Below, piece after piece: positions 33,601-43,205 of a stretch of 64,000 nucleotides of DNA. This DNA comes from Rhodoferax sp. (GTDB lineage Bacteria > Pseudomonadota > Gammaproteobacteria > Burkholderiales > Burkholderiaceae_C), in NCBI RefSeq assembly GCF_030646845.1, contig NZ_JAUSLE010000055.1, positions 16,676 to 80,675 on the forward strand, given 5' to 3'. The translations under genes were made by a program, and so were the position numbers. The notes under the pieces were generated by a model. The model saw only the letters and a program-made list of their open reading frames with translations. It had not been told where the DNA came from and made no database searches. How positions within the stretch are numbered: position 1 is the first letter of the stretch; each line of letters starts with the position of its first letter.

Positions 33601-34713
33601 CTAGCCCTGCCGCCAAGGCAGGCCGTGGTAGCGCCAGCCGTTTTTGCGCCCCCGCTGTGCGTGCTCGTCCGGATCGCCTTCAAAACCCTCAAGGATGTTG
33701 TAGGCCTCCAGCCCCAGCTCGGTGGCGCGTCTGGCCGCTGCGATGGAGCGCACACCGCTGCGGCACAACAAGACGACTTTCTTGTCGGCCGGCACGGCTG
33801 CCAGCAGACCGTCATCAAAGGCGGAATTCATGACCATGCCCGGCCACTGCTTCCACGCCAGGGGAACAGCGCCTGGCACAAAACCCACCCATTCACGCTC
33901 GGCGTCGGTGCGAACATCAACCAGTACCGCGTCGCCTGCCTGCCACCACTGACAGGCCAGTTGGGGCGATACATCGCCGGCATAGCCCTGCGCGGGACGC
34001 GCCGTCAGCATCGCTTCGCCGCCTGCGTCATGCCGCAGCCCCGAGCTGAGATTGGCCGGCACTGCTTCGTCAATGCGTTTGGGCTTGGGTAAATGCAGCG
34101 CCGCCATGATGGCGGTGAACTCGGCCAGCGTCTTGCCCGCCACGCGCGCGTTGCCGGCCTTCTCCGCCGCGATGGTGGAATGGGTACGCCCGTGGTAGTC
34201 ATGCCCCGGCCAGACCGTGGTGGCATCCGGCAGTGCAAACAGGACCTGGGTCAGGCTGTGATACAGCGCCTCGGAACTGCCGGATTGGAAGTCGGTACGA
34301 CCACAGCCGTTGATCAGCAAGGTGTCACCGGTGAATACGTGCTCACGCCACAGAAAGCTCATGCTGCCGGCGGTGTGTCCGGGCGTATGAAGTGCCTTGA
34401 TTTGCTCGTGGCCAAAACTGAGGGTGTCGCCGTCCTTGAGTTGGACCGCGGCCGTGGTGATGCCGCAGCCAGCGGGCGCTGCGGTTCTGGCGCCCGCCAA
34501 CTCGGCCAGCTGTCCGGCGCTGGTGATGTGGTCAGCGTGGGCGTGTGTCTCCACGGTCCAGAGCAGCTTCAGGCCGTACTCGCGCAGGGTTGCCAGATCG
34601 CGCTCCAGCTGAACGTCCACCGGATCGATGATGATGGCATCGCGCGTTCCCTCATCAAACAGGACGTAGGTGTAGGTGGAAGATGCCGGGTCAAAAAGCT
34701 GGATGGGTTTCAT
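33601..34713 (-). CDS. Persulfide dioxygenase-rhodanese fusion
   Basis: A 370-residue fusion. Residues 1-240 are an ETHE1-type metallo-beta-lactamase domain with HxHxDH at His57/His59/Asp61/His62, TPGHTAGSMSF, FTGDTLLINGCGRTDFQ and WPGHDY. It oxidises glutathione persulfide to sulfite. Residues about 260-365 are a rhodanese domain with the active loop CRSGVRS near 322, which can link sulfite and thiosulfate to persulfides. Both active sites are intact, in contrast to the protein at 19610. The ATG at 34713 starts the domain directly. Confidence 0.92.
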   Translation of the reverse strand: MKPIQLFDPASSTYTYVLFDEGTRDAIIIDPVDVQLERDLATLREYGLKLLWTVETHAHADHITSAGQLAELAGARTAAPAGCGITTAAVQLKDGDTLSFGHEQIKALHTPGHTAGSMSFLWREHVFTGDTLLINGCGRTDFQSGSSEALYHSLTQVLFALPDATTVWPGHDYHGRTHSTIAAEKAGNARVAGKTLAEFTAIMAALHLPKPKRIDEAVPANLSSGLRHDAGGEAMLTARPAQGYAGDVSPQLACQWWQAGDAVLVDVRTDAEREWVGFVPGAVPLAWKQWPGMVMNSAFDDGLLAAVPADKKVVLLCRSGVRSIAAARRATELGLEAYNILEGFEGDPDEHAQRGRKNGWRYHGLPWRQG

Positions 34714-35010
34714 GGCGGGTCTGGATCTGTTGAAGGGTGAAGAAACGATTGCGCACCTGTTGATTTTCACATTGATGCTGACGGGGAGCAACTCAAACGC
34801 GCCCGGCAGCTGGCTGATTCAAATGGGGGCATTGCCGGTTGCGGTTCCATGACGATCGCGAGCCGGCACCGGATTAGTTGAAAAAAATTAAAAACTCTTG
34901 TGAGTTAAAAGAACTCCGATAGTGGCTTTCATTGGTAATTACCCTGTAACAAATGTCCGGAAAAAGGAAAAAGATAGGCTGTTTGCCAATCAACAACAGG
35001 AGACACAAGC
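34714..35010. promoter_or_regulatory. Upstream region of the TRAP operon
   Basis: This 297-base gap holds no gene. It is AT-rich between 34880 and 34960 and contains two small dyads: AACTC-TTGT-GAGTT at 34893-34906 and GGTAATTACC at 34934-34943. They may be operator or promoter parts for dctP; no promoter can be fixed by eye. Confidence 0.35.
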
Positions 35011-36129
35011 ATGACCGATAGCAAGACCCCCCGTCGCCGCAGCCTGCTCAAGGGCGCTGCCCTGGCCGCGGGTGCCATGGCTGCCCCCATGGTCGCCAAG
35101 GCGCAAACCGGGCCGATTTCAATGCGTTGGCAAAGTACCTGGCCAGCCAAGGACATCTTTCATGAGTATGCCCTCGACTACGCCAAAAAAGTGAACGACA
35201 TGACCGGCGGCGATCTCAAGATCGAAGTATTGCCAGCGGGCGCCGTGGTGCCGGCATTCGGATTGCTGGAAGCGGTGTCCAAGGGTACGCTGGATGGTGG
35301 ACATGGTGTGTTGGGTTACCACTACGGCAAGCAGAATGCGCTCGCGCTGTGGAACTCCGGCCCCGCATTTGGCATGGACGCCAACATGATTCTGGCCTGG
35401 CACAAGTACGGCGGCGGTGCCGAACTGCTGGCGAAACTCTACGCCTCCATCGGTGGCAATGTGCAGTCATTCCTGTACGGCCCGATGGCAACCCAGCCGC
35501 TGGGCTGGTTCAAGAAGCCCATCACCAAACCGGAAGACTTCAAGGGCCTCAAGTTCCGTACCAATGGCCTGGCGATTGACTTGTTCACGGCGATGGGTGC
35601 TGCGGTGAACGCGCTCCCCGGTGGCGAGATCGTGCCCGCCATGGACCGTGGCCTGCTTGACGGGGCCGAGTTCAACAATGCCTCCTCGGACCGCCTGCTG
35701 GGCTTTCCTGACGTGTCCAAGGTCTGCATGCTGCAGAGCTACCACCAGAGCGCCGAGACGTTCGAGATCATGTTCAACAAGACCAAGTACGACGCGCTGC
35801 CGCCAAAAATGAAGGCAATCATCGCCGGCGCCACCGAGGCCGCATCGGCCGAGATGTCCTGGAAGGCGATTGACCGCTACTCCAAGGACTACATCGAGTT
35901 GCAGACCAAAGACAAGGTCAAGTTCTACAAGACCCCCGATTCTGTTTTGCAGGCCCAACTCAAACTGTGGGATGCCATCATTGAGAAGAAGTCGGCGGAA
36001 AATCCCTTGTTCAAGGAAGTCGTCGCATCGCAGAAGGCATTTGCCGGGCGCGCTGTGAAGTGGGACCAGGATACTTACGTCAATCGGCGCATGGCTGTGA
36101 ACCATTTCTTCCCAGCCAAGAAGGCTTGA
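35011..36129 (+). CDS. TRAP transporter solute-binding protein (Tat-exported)
   Basis: DctP-family periplasmic receptor, 372 residues. The N-terminus is a twin-arginine signal (RRRSLLKGAALAAG, cleavage near AKAQ at 30-33). The ligand-binding segment GLKFRTNGLAIDLFTAMGA (about 183-201) has the Arg that clamps carboxylates in the family. The sequence resembles TakP-like binders of 2-oxo acids, but the ligand is not certain. ACAGGAGACA precedes the ATG. A terminator separates it from the permease genes. Confidence 0.92.
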   Translation: MTDSKTPRRRSLLKGAALAAGAMAAPMVAKAQTGPISMRWQSTWPAKDIFHEYALDYAKKVNDMTGGDLKIEVLPAGAVVPAFGLLEAVSKGTLDGGHGVLGYHYGKQNALALWNSGPAFGMDANMILAWHKYGGGAELLAKLYASIGGNVQSFLYGPMATQPLGWFKKPITKPEDFKGLKFRTNGLAIDLFTAMGAAVNALPGGEIVPAMDRGLLDGAEFNNASSDRLLGFPDVSKVCMLQSYHQSAETFEIMFNKTKYDALPPKMKAIIAGATEAASAEMSWKAIDRYSKDYIELQTKDKVKFYKTPDSVLQAQLKLWDAIIEKKSAENPLFKEVVASQKAFAGRAVKWDQDTYVNRRMAVNHFFPAKKA

Positions 36130-36151
36130 CCGGTTCTTGCAGCATCCATCG

Positions 36152-36187
36152 GCCATTCGGACCTTGTCCGGATGGCTGTTTTCTTTT
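36152..36187 (+). terminator. Hairpin terminator/attenuator between the TRAP genes
   Basis: Arms GCCATTCGGAC and GTCCGGATGGC (one wobble pair) with a three-base loop, followed by TGTTTTCTTTT. It probably reduces read-through so that the binding protein is made in excess over the permease. Confidence 0.82.
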
Positions 36188-36201
36188 AAGCAGATCAGAC
36201 C

Positions 36202-36828
36202 ATGCAGAAATTGCTACTTGCGATTGACCGGATCAGTACTTTTATTGGGCAGGCATTTTCGTGGCTCATCGTCGCACTCACGTTCATGATCTCCTGGGAG
36301 GTGTTCTCGCGCTATGCGCTGGACAATCCGCACCCGTGGGCCTTCGATGTCATGAGCATGATGTACGGCAGCCTGTTCATGATGGCGGGTGCCTATACCT
36401 TGTCCAAGAACGGCCATGTGCGCGGTGATGTGCTCTATGGCTTCTTCCCACCGCGTCTGCAGGCGGGCCTGGACCTGGCGCTGTACATTTTGTTTTTCAT
36501 TCCGGGGGTCGTGGCGCTGGCCTGGGCCGGCTACAACTATGCCGCTGATTCCTGGGCCATCAACGAGCATTCAAACATCACGGCCAACGGACCGCCGGTC
36601 TACCCGTTCAAGACCATCATCCCTCTTGCCGGCGCCTTCCTGCTGGCGCAAGGCCTGGTGGAAATTGTGCGCTGCATCGTCTGTCTGCAGCAGGGGGAGT
36701 GGCCGGCGCGTGGAGAAGACGTCGAGGAAGTGGACGTTGAAAAACTGAAGGAAATGGTGCATGTCAAGGACGAAGATATCGCCAAACTCGATGCTCTCGT
36801 TGTGAAAGCCACGGGGAGCCAGCGATGA
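36202..36828 (+). CDS. TRAP transporter small permease (DctQ)
   Basis: A 208-residue four-helix DctQ protein. Helices are near 16-36, 53-70, 92-113 and 137-156, with the family motif EVFSRYALDNPHPWAFDV (about 34-51). The charged C-terminal tail (about 172-208) is cytoplasmic. Its stop overlaps the start of the large permease by four bases (ATGA). Confidence 0.92.
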   Translation: MQKLLLAIDRISTFIGQAFSWLIVALTFMISWEVFSRYALDNPHPWAFDVMSMMYGSLFMMAGAYTLSKNGHVRGDVLYGFFPPRLQAGLDLALYILFFIPGVVALAWAGYNYAADSWAINEHSNITANGPPVYPFKTIIPLAGAFLLAQGLVEIVRCIVCLQQGEWPARGEDVEEVDVEKLKEMVHVKDEDIAKLDALVVKATGSQR

Positions 36829-38759
36829 GAAAAGAAGTCTGGTTCGGGCTCTCGATCATGGCCGCCGTCGTGCTTGCGGCGTTTGTGCTGCTGCCGTCGC
36901 CGTCGATGATGACCAACGGCCATCTGGGTCTTCTCATGCTGGCTCTGGTGGTCGTCGCCATCATGCTTGGTTTTCCCACCGCATTCACCCTGATGGGCAT
37001 GGGCATGGTGTTTGCCTGGATCGCTTATCGAAGTCAGAACCCGGGGTTGGCGGTGCAACAGACGCTGGACTTGATGGTGCAGCGTACCTATTCGGTCATG
37101 TCGAATGACGTGCTGATCTCCATTCCCCTGTTCGTCTTCATGGGTTACCTGATCGAGCGTGCCAACCTGATCGAGAAGCTGTTCAAGAGCATGCATCTCG
37201 CCACCGCGCGCGTTCCTGGCTCACTGGCGGTGGCGACTATCATCACCTGCGCTATTTTTGCTACCGCGACCGGTATTGTGGGTGCTGTGGTCACCTTGAT
37301 GGGCTTGCTGGCTTTGCCGGCCATGCTGCGCGCCGGCTACAGCGTGCAGCTGTCCGCGGGTGCCATCACGGCAGGCGGTTGTCTGGGTATCCTGATCCCG
37401 CCGTCGGTGATGCTGATCGTGTACGGCGCCACCGCGGGCGTGTCGGTGGTCAAGCTCTATGCGGGCGCCTTTTTTCCTGGTCTCATGCTGGCGGGCTTGT
37501 ACATCCTCTATGTGGTTGTGCTGGCCAAGTTCAAGCCCCATCTGGCGCCGCCCATGTCGGCCGAAGACCGGCGTGTACCGCTGCCCGTATTCGCGGAGAT
37601 CGTCTCGACCAGCATCAGTAACAAAGTGCTGCCCGGGCTGATGGGTGCGATCAAGGGCAAGCGCAATGTCGCGGTCCCAATGCGTGAGCTCCTCAGTCAC
37701 TTGCTGATCGCCTTGCTGCCAGCGCTGGCGGTCGTGCTGGTCATGGGCGCTGTTTTCCTGAAAGTGACAGCGCCGGTCGAGCAGGAGGCGATAGAGGGGG
37801 TTGTCGCGATGGGTAGCGCAGCCATGGGTGCGGTGGAGGAAGATCAAGCTGATGCCGGGACCTTGCAGGAGCCTGAAGCAGAGGATGGCCTGGCGGAGCC
37901 CCCCACCGAGGGCACCTCGCAAGCGCCTGCGGCCAGCGTGCCGGCCGAGACGGCGAAGCCGAGCGCGCCGGTCGCGGCCGAAGCGGTTACTTCGTCCGAG
38001 CGAGTGCCCGCACCGGCGAGCTTCTGGGTTGCGCTGGCCAGCTGTGCAGTTGCACTGGCACTCTTCTATGCATTCTTCAGCTTCGCCCGGCTGGAGATTT
38101 TCAAGATGCTGCTGGGGTCGTTTTTCCCGCTGGCGATCATGATTCTGGCGGTGCTTGGCAGTATCGTGTTCGGTCTGGCAACACCGACCGAAGCGGCGGC
38201 GATGGGCTCGCTGGGCGGTCTGCTGCTGGCGGCGGCCTACCGGCGACTCAACTTCGGGGTGTTGAGGGAATCGGTCTACCTCACTGCGAAGACCAGCGCC
38301 ATGGTCTGCTGGCTGTTCGTTGGCTCGAGCATCTTTTCGGCCGCCTTCGCCCTGCTCGGCGGGCAGGAGATCATCAACCAGTGGGTGCTGTCGCTCGACA
38401 TGACGCCGGTGCAGTTCATGATCATGGCGCAGGTCGTGATTTTTCTGCTGGGCTGGCCGCTGGAGTGGACCGAGATCATCGTCATTTTCATGCCGATCTT
38501 CATCCCGCTGTTGCCACACTTCGGTGTTGATCCGCTGTTCTTTGGATTGTTGGTGGCACTGAATCTGCAAACGGCCTTTCTCAGCCCCCCGGTGGCAATG
38601 GCTGCGTTCTACCTGAAGGGCGTGAGTCCGCCGCATGTGACGCTGAACCAGATCTTCTCTGGCATGCTGCCTTTCATGGCGATCCAGGTCCTGGCCATTA
38701 TTTTGCTGTACCAGTTCCCGGCAATTGGACTGTGGTTGCCGCAGTTGCTGTACAAATAG
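36825..38759 (+). CDS. TRAP transporter large permease (DctM) with large insertion
   Basis: A 644-residue DctM permease, about 200 residues longer than usual. Typical parts include GFPTAFTLMGMGMVFA, FATATGIVGAVVTLMGLLALP and GCLGILIPPSVMLIVYGA (about 186-203). Between about residues 275 and 430 is an insertion with a membrane helix, an acidic/proline/alanine-rich loop (about 328-398, with EEDQADAGTLQEPEAEDG and repeated PAE/APA) and another helix. The core then continues with GLATPTEAAAMGS near 445. Insertion function is unknown. Confidence 0.9.
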   Translation: MRKEVWFGLSIMAAVVLAAFVLLPSPSMMTNGHLGLLMLALVVVAIMLGFPTAFTLMGMGMVFAWIAYRSQNPGLAVQQTLDLMVQRTYSVMSNDVLISIPLFVFMGYLIERANLIEKLFKSMHLATARVPGSLAVATIITCAIFATATGIVGAVVTLMGLLALPAMLRAGYSVQLSAGAITAGGCLGILIPPSVMLIVYGATAGVSVVKLYAGAFFPGLMLAGLYILYVVVLAKFKPHLAPPMSAEDRRVPLPVFAEIVSTSISNKVLPGLMGAIKGKRNVAVPMRELLSHLLIALLPALAVVLVMGAVFLKVTAPVEQEAIEGVVAMGSAAMGAVEEDQADAGTLQEPEAEDGLAEPPTEGTSQAPAASVPAETAKPSAPVAAEAVTSSERVPAPASFWVALASCAVALALFYAFFSFARLEIFKMLLGSFFPLAIMILAVLGSIVFGLATPTEAAAMGSLGGLLLAAAYRRLNFGVLRESVYLTAKTSAMVCWLFVGSSIFSAAFALLGGQEIINQWVLSLDMTPVQFMIMAQVVIFLLGWPLEWTEIIVIFMPIFIPLLPHFGVDPLFFGLLVALNLQTAFLSPPVAMAAFYLKGVSPPHVTLNQIFSGMLPFMAIQVLAIILLYQFPAIGLWLPQLLYK

Positions 38760-38784
38760 GACGTCCGCTGCTTGCGGGCAATTC

Positions 38785-38817
38785 AAAAAAGGGGCGCATG
38801 AGCGCCTCTTTTTTTTG
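38785..38817 (+). terminator. Terminator of the TRAP operon
   Basis: A GC-rich hairpin with arms GGGGCGC and GCGCCTC (one wobble) and an ATGA loop is followed by eight or more T residues. It starts about 26 bases after the dctM stop. Confidence 0.88.
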
Positions 38818-38831
38818 GAAAAGCGCTAAGA

Positions 38832-38853
38832 TTGACGTTTACGTAAACGTCAA
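38832..38853. promoter_or_regulatory. Perfect 22-bp palindrome (putative operator of icmF)
   Basis: Each half reads TTGACGTTTAC, and the two halves are exact reverse complements with no spacer. The site ends 59 bases before the icmF start. Sites of this kind (ACGTTTACGT cores) are bound by MerR-type regulators of branched-chain and acyl-CoA breakdown such as LiuR; that link is inference. Confidence 0.7.
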
Positions 38854-38912
38854 GTCAGCCAATACGATTCTGATGCTGACTCGTTACCCCATTGGCCCCC
38901 GGAGACAACACC

Positions 38913-41900
38913 ATGACCGACCTGTCCGCTGAATTCAAGGCGCTTAGCCAGTATCGCCCCGCTAACAAGGTGCGCTTTGTTACGGCGGCCAGTCTGTTTG
39001 ACGGCCATGATGCGGCGATCAACATCATGCGCCGGATTCTGCAAGGCATGGGCGCCGAGGTGATTCACCTGGGTCACAACCGCAGCGTGGATGAAGTCGT
39101 GACGGCGGCCCTGCAGGAAGATGCGCAGGGCATCGCCATCAGTTCTTACCAAGGGGGGCACGTCGAGTATTTCAAGTACATGGTGGACCTGCTCAAAGAG
39201 CGCGGCGGCGCGCACATTCAGGTGTTTGGGGGTGGCGGTGGCGTTATTGTTCCGCCGGAAATTCGCGAACTGCAAGCGTATGGTGTGGCCCGCATCTTCA
39301 GCCCCGAAGACGGCCAGCGCATGGGGCTGGCCGGGATGATTGGGGAGATGGTGATGCGCTGCGACAAGGATTTGTCTGCCTACGCGCCAAAGGACATGGC
39401 GGCCATTCAGGGCCATACCGAAATGAGCTGGCGCGCGCTGGCGCAACTCATCACCGGGCTGGAGAACGAAAAAGCGGCAGGCGAGGGAAAGGGCGCACCT
39501 TCCGAGCATTTGACGGCACTCACCCAGGAAATACGGGCGGAAGCTGCTATCAAAAAGATACCGGTTCTGGGAATTACAGGCACGGGTGGCGCCGGCAAAT
39601 CATCACTGACTGATGAGCTGATTCGCCGTCTGCGGCTGGATCAGAATGACAGTCTGCGCGTGGCCGTGATCAGCATCGATCCGTCGCGGCGCAAGAGCGG
39701 CGGCGCGCTGCTGGGGGATCGTATTCGCATGAACGCCATCAGTCCCTGGCGTCAGGGTCCACGCGTTTTCATGCGCAGCCTGGCGACGCGTGACTTTGGC
39801 TCAGAGATCAGCGCCGCGCTGCCTGACGTCATTGCGGCCTGCAAGGTGGCAGGCTTCGATCTGATAGTGGTGGAAACCTCGGGCATCGGCCAGGGTGACG
39901 CGGCCATCGTGCCGCATGTGGATGTGCCCCTGTATGTGATGACGCCTGAATTCGGCGCCGCCAGCCAGCTTGAAAAAATCGACATGCTGGATTTTGCCGA
40001 GTTTGTGGCGATCAACAAGTTTGACCGCAAGGGGGCGTTAGATGCCCTGCGCGACGTGGCCAAGCAAGTGCAGCGCAACAAGGAGGCCTGGACCACGCCC
40101 GCAGAACAAATGCCCGTGTTCGGCACCATGGCGGCGCGTTTCAATGATGACGGTGTCACGGCCTTGTACCAGGCCCTGAAGCCGCGTCTGGCCGCGCTGG
40201 GCATGACGCTGGCACCCTCGTCCCAGCTCCCGATCGTCTCGGTTCGCCACAGCACCAACCAGACGCCGGTGGTGCCTGCCGCGCGCACCCGCTATCTGGC
40301 CGAAATCAGTGATACCGTGCGCAGTTACAAAAAGCGCGCCCGTAGCCAGGCCACACTGGCCCGGGAGATCCAGCAGCTGCAGGAAACCGGTCGCATGCTC
40401 AAGCTGGATGACCCGAACAAGACCAATGCCTACCAGGCCGTGCTGGACCTGGCGGGGCAGCGTGAGGCGCATCTGGGTGCGGCAGAAAGAAAACTGCTTT
40501 CACAATGGCCCACCATGCAGGCCGCCTACGCGGGGGATGAGTACGTTGTCAAAATCCGGGATAAGGAAATTCGTACCGCATTGACTACCAAGAGCCTGAG
40601 CGGCACGACGATTCGCAAGGTCGCGTTACCGCAGTACGAAGACCACGGCGAAATTCTGAAGTGGCTGATGCTGGACAACGTGCCTGGCAGCTACCCATAC
40701 ACCGCCGGCACCTTCGCCTTCAAGCGTGAAGGCGAAGACCCGACCCGCATGTTCGCCGGCGAAGGCGACGCGTTTCGCACCAACACGCGCTTCAAATTAT
40801 TGAGTTCGGGCATGGCGGCCAAGCGCCTGTCGACGGCGTTTGACTCGGTCACACTGTATGGCAACGACCCCGATCCGCGTCCTGACATTTACGGCAAGGT
40901 GGGCAATTCGGGCGTGAGCATTGCCACGCTCGACGACATGAAAGTGCTGTACAGCGGGTTTGACCTGTGCAGTCCATCCACCAGTGTCAGCATGACCATC
41001 AACGGCCCGGCACCCAGCATTCTGGCCATGTTCATGAACACGGCCATTGACCAGAATATTGACAAATTCAAGGTGGACAATGGCCGGGACCCGACCGACA
41101 CCGAACTCGAAAAAATCAGGGAATGGGTGCAGGAGAATGTACGCGGCACCGTGCAGGCCGACATCCTGAAGGAAGATCAGGGCCAGAATACCTGCATCTT
41201 CTCCACTGAATTCAGTTTGAAGGTGATGGGCGACATCGCCGAGTATTTTGTGCATAACCGGGTGCGCAATTTCTATTCGGTGTCTATCAGCGGCTATCAC
41301 ATCGCGGAAGCCGGGGCCAACCCGATCAGCCAGCTGGCGTTCACCCTCTCCAACGGCTTCACTTTTGTCGAGGCCTATCTGGCGCGCGGCATGCACATCG
41401 ACGATTTCGCGCCCAACCTGAGCTTCTTCTTCAGCAATGGCATGGACCCTGAATACACCGTGATGGGCCGCGTGGCGCGTCGCATCTGGGCGGTGGCCAT
41501 GAAGGAGAAATACGGCGCCAACGAACGTAGCCAGAAGCTGAAATACCATATCCAGACATCCGGGCGCAGCCTGCACGCGCAGGAAATCCAGTTCAATGAC
41601 ATTCGCACCACGCTGCAGGCGCTGATCGCGATTTACGACAATTGCAACAGTTTGCACACCAACGCGTTCGATGAAGCCATCACCACGCCGACCGAAGACT
41701 CGGTGCGCCGCGCCATGGCGATCCAGCTCATCATCAACCGGGAATGGGGCCTGGCCAAGAACGAAAACCCGTCACAGGGCGCCTTCATCATTGAAGAACT
41801 GACGGAGTTGCTGGAAGAAGCGGTGCTGCTGGAGTTCGAGCGCATTGCCGAGCGCGGTGGCGTGCTGGGCGCAATGGAGACCGGCTACCAGCGCGGCCGG

Positions 41901-42242
41901 ATTCAGGACGAGTCCATGCACTACGAGATGCTCAAGCACACGGGCGAGCTGCCCATCATCGGCGTCAACACCTTCCGCAACCCGCATGGCGACGCGGTAC
42001 TCGACAAGCTGGAACTGGCCCGCTCAACCGACGAGGAGAAGCAGAGCCAGCTCAAGCGGCTGGCTGACTTTCACGCGCTGCACGCGAACGAATCCCCTGG
42101 CATGCTGAAGCGACTGCAGCAAGCTGTGATCGAAAACAAGAATGTGTTTGAGGTGCTGATGGACGCAGTGCGCGTGTGCTCACTGGGCCAGATCACCAAT
42201 GCCCTGTTTGAAGTGGGCGGCCAGTACCGGCGCAATATGTAA
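38913..42242 (+). CDS. icmF: IcmF, fused isobutyryl-CoA mutase with GTPase chaperone
   Basis: A 1109-residue B12-dependent acyl-CoA mutase that interconverts isobutyryl-CoA and butyryl-CoA. Residues about 20-150 are the B12-binding domain (DGHDAA at 30-35, with the base-off His). Residues about 205-420 are a MeaB-type G-protein with P-loop GTGGAGKS (223-230) and NKFDRK as the guanine motif. The rest is the mutase barrel with [24 protein letters not shown] text near 593 and the [13 protein letters not shown] segment near 880. GGAGACA precedes the ATG. The palindrome upstream suggests control with acyl-CoA breakdown genes. Confidence 0.95.
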   Translation: MTDLSAEFKALSQYRPANKVRFVTAASLFDGHDAAINIMRRILQGMGAEVIHLGHNRSVDEVVTAALQEDAQGIAISSYQGGHVEYFKYMVDLLKERGGAHIQVFGGGGGVIVPPEIRELQAYGVARIFSPEDGQRMGLAGMIGEMVMRCDKDLSAYAPKDMAAIQGHTEMSWRALAQLITGLENEKAAGEGKGAPSEHLTALTQEIRAEAAIKKIPVLGITGTGGAGKSSLTDELIRRLRLDQNDSLRVAVISIDPSRRKSGGALLGDRIRMNAISPWRQGPRVFMRSLATRDFGSEISAALPDVIAACKVAGFDLIVVETSGIGQGDAAIVPHVDVPLYVMTPEFGAASQLEKIDMLDFAEFVAINKFDRKGALDALRDVAKQVQRNKEAWTTPAEQMPVFGTMAARFNDDGVTALYQALKPRLAALGMTLAPSSQLPIVSVRHSTNQTPVVPAARTRYLAEISDTVRSYKKRARSQATLAREIQQLQETGRMLKLDDPNKTNAYQAVLDLAGQREAHLGAAERKLLSQWPTMQAAYAGDEYVVKIRDKEIRTALTTKSLSGTTIRKVALPQYEDHGEILKWLMLDNVPGSYPYTAGTFAFKREGEDPTRMFAGEGDAFRTNTRFKLLSSGMAAKRLSTAFDSVTLYGNDPDPRPDIYGKVGNSGVSIATLDDMKVLYSGFDLCSPSTSVSMTINGPAPSILAMFMNTAIDQNIDKFKVDNGRDPTDTELEKIREWVQENVRGTVQADILKEDQGQNTCIFSTEFSLKVMGDIAEYFVHNRVRNFYSVSISGYHIAEAGANPISQLAFTLSNGFTFVEAYLARGMHIDDFAPNLSFFFSNGMDPEYTVMGRVARRIWAVAMKEKYGANERSQKLKYHIQTSGRSLHAQEIQFNDIRTTLQALIAIYDNCNSLHTNAFDEAITTPTEDSVRRAMAIQLIINREWGLAKNENPSQGAFIIEELTELLEEAVLLEFERIAERGGVLGAMETGYQRGRIQDESMHYEMLKHTGELPIIGVNTFRNPHGDAVLDKLELARSTDEEKQSQLKRLADFHALHANESPGMLKRLQQAVIENKNVFEVLMDAVRVCSLGQITNALFEVGGQYRRNM

Positions 42243-42276
42243 GTACTACAAGTATGGCGCCGGCCCAGGGGCAGGC

Positions 42277-42444
42277 TTAGCCGCCTTTGCGGGGGCGCTT
42301 GCCGGGATTTTTCTTGTTGTTGGTGGCGGTGCCGCGCTCCAGGCTGCGCAGCTGACCGCGGCCCGCTGTGAAGCATACGCCCTTGGGGGGCACAGGACGG
42401 GGGGTTGCGCGACGCTCGGCTTCTGTACGGAACTCTTTGGCCAT
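42277..42444 (-). CDS. Small basic hypothetical protein
   Basis: A 55-residue, highly basic protein (MAKEFRTEAERRATPRP at the start, NNKKNPGKRPRKGG at the end), with one Cys near residue 24. The ATG at 42444 has GGAGTTATTTC upstream. Short Lys/Arg-rich proteins beginning MAKE are common in this bacterial group, but function is unknown. It is convergent with icmF. Confidence 0.55.
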   Translation of the reverse strand: MAKEFRTEAERRATPRPVPPKGVCFTAGRGQLRSLERGTATNNKKNPGKRPRKGG

Positions 42445-42651
42445 GAAATAACTCCAGTTAATTGCGGAAACCTGCAATTATCTCAGTACTTGGTGAATCC
42501 GGTGCCGCCTCGTCCGGGCCAGACGGAACGGAGGGTCGATTTCCCCTTCTGCAATCGACAGTAAATAGTTGACGGTGCGTGCCTCAAGAAGACGCGCGCA
42601 GTGCCGATATATCTACCTGTCAGTAACCATTTTTCTTTTGTTGGAGTAAAT

Positions 42652-43113
42652 ATGAAGCTTTTTCGTACCCTGATGACGCTGCTTTTTGCCGGTGTCGTGT
42701 CTGTTTCGGCCATGGCGCAAGACCACGGCAACAAGGATGAAGCCAAGGCACTGGCGACTGCAGCGCTGGCGCATATCAAGAAGGTCGGTAACGACCAGGC
42801 TTTCAAGGATTTCACATCGGACAAGGCCAACTGGACCAAGAAGGATCTCTATGTCTTCAGTATTGACAACAAGGGAGCCGTGCTCGCCCATGGCGCCAAT
42901 GAAAAATTGATCGGAAAAGTTCTGATCGACCTCAAGGACCAGAATGGCAAGCAGTTCATGCGTGAACTCGTCGATGTGGCTATGACAAAGGGTGAGGGCT
43001 GGGTTGACTATGACTGGGCAAATCCGACCACCAAGAAAGTCGAAGGCAAGTCCACATTCGTCAAACGCATCCCGGGTTTTGACGGTGGCGTGGCGGTCGG
43101 TATTTATCGATAG
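42652..43113 (+). CDS. Secreted single-Cache-domain protein, copy 1
   Basis: A 153-residue protein: signal peptide (about 1-22, ending SAMAQ) and one small Cache-type sensor domain with NWTKKDLYVFSIDNKGAVLAHG, GKVLIDLKDQNGKQFMREL and GEGWVDYDWANPTTKK. It has no membrane anchor or output domain, so it is free in the periplasm. The next gene is a close paralogue (about four fifths identical by eye) and the gene after that is a chemoreceptor. A ligand-binding role feeding the chemoreceptor is plausible but not shown. Confidence 0.82.
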   Translation: MKLFRTLMTLLFAGVVSVSAMAQDHGNKDEAKALATAALAHIKKVGNDQAFKDFTSDKANWTKKDLYVFSIDNKGAVLAHGANEKLIGKVLIDLKDQNGKQFMRELVDVAMTKGEGWVDYDWANPTTKKVEGKSTFVKRIPGFDGGVAVGIYR

Positions 43114-43205
43114 TTGGCTGACGGGCCTCGGCCAGCAGGTCTCGTGAAAGCCTCGGCCGAGGCGATGGAAACTCAAAAAATATCATTTTTTCGTTGGAAT
43201 CATTC

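Noticed and set aside
39541..39565. GCTGCTATCAAAAAG in icmF as another repeat copy
   Set aside because: Only one short block matches and it lies in a conserved linker of IcmF, so the similarity is too weak.
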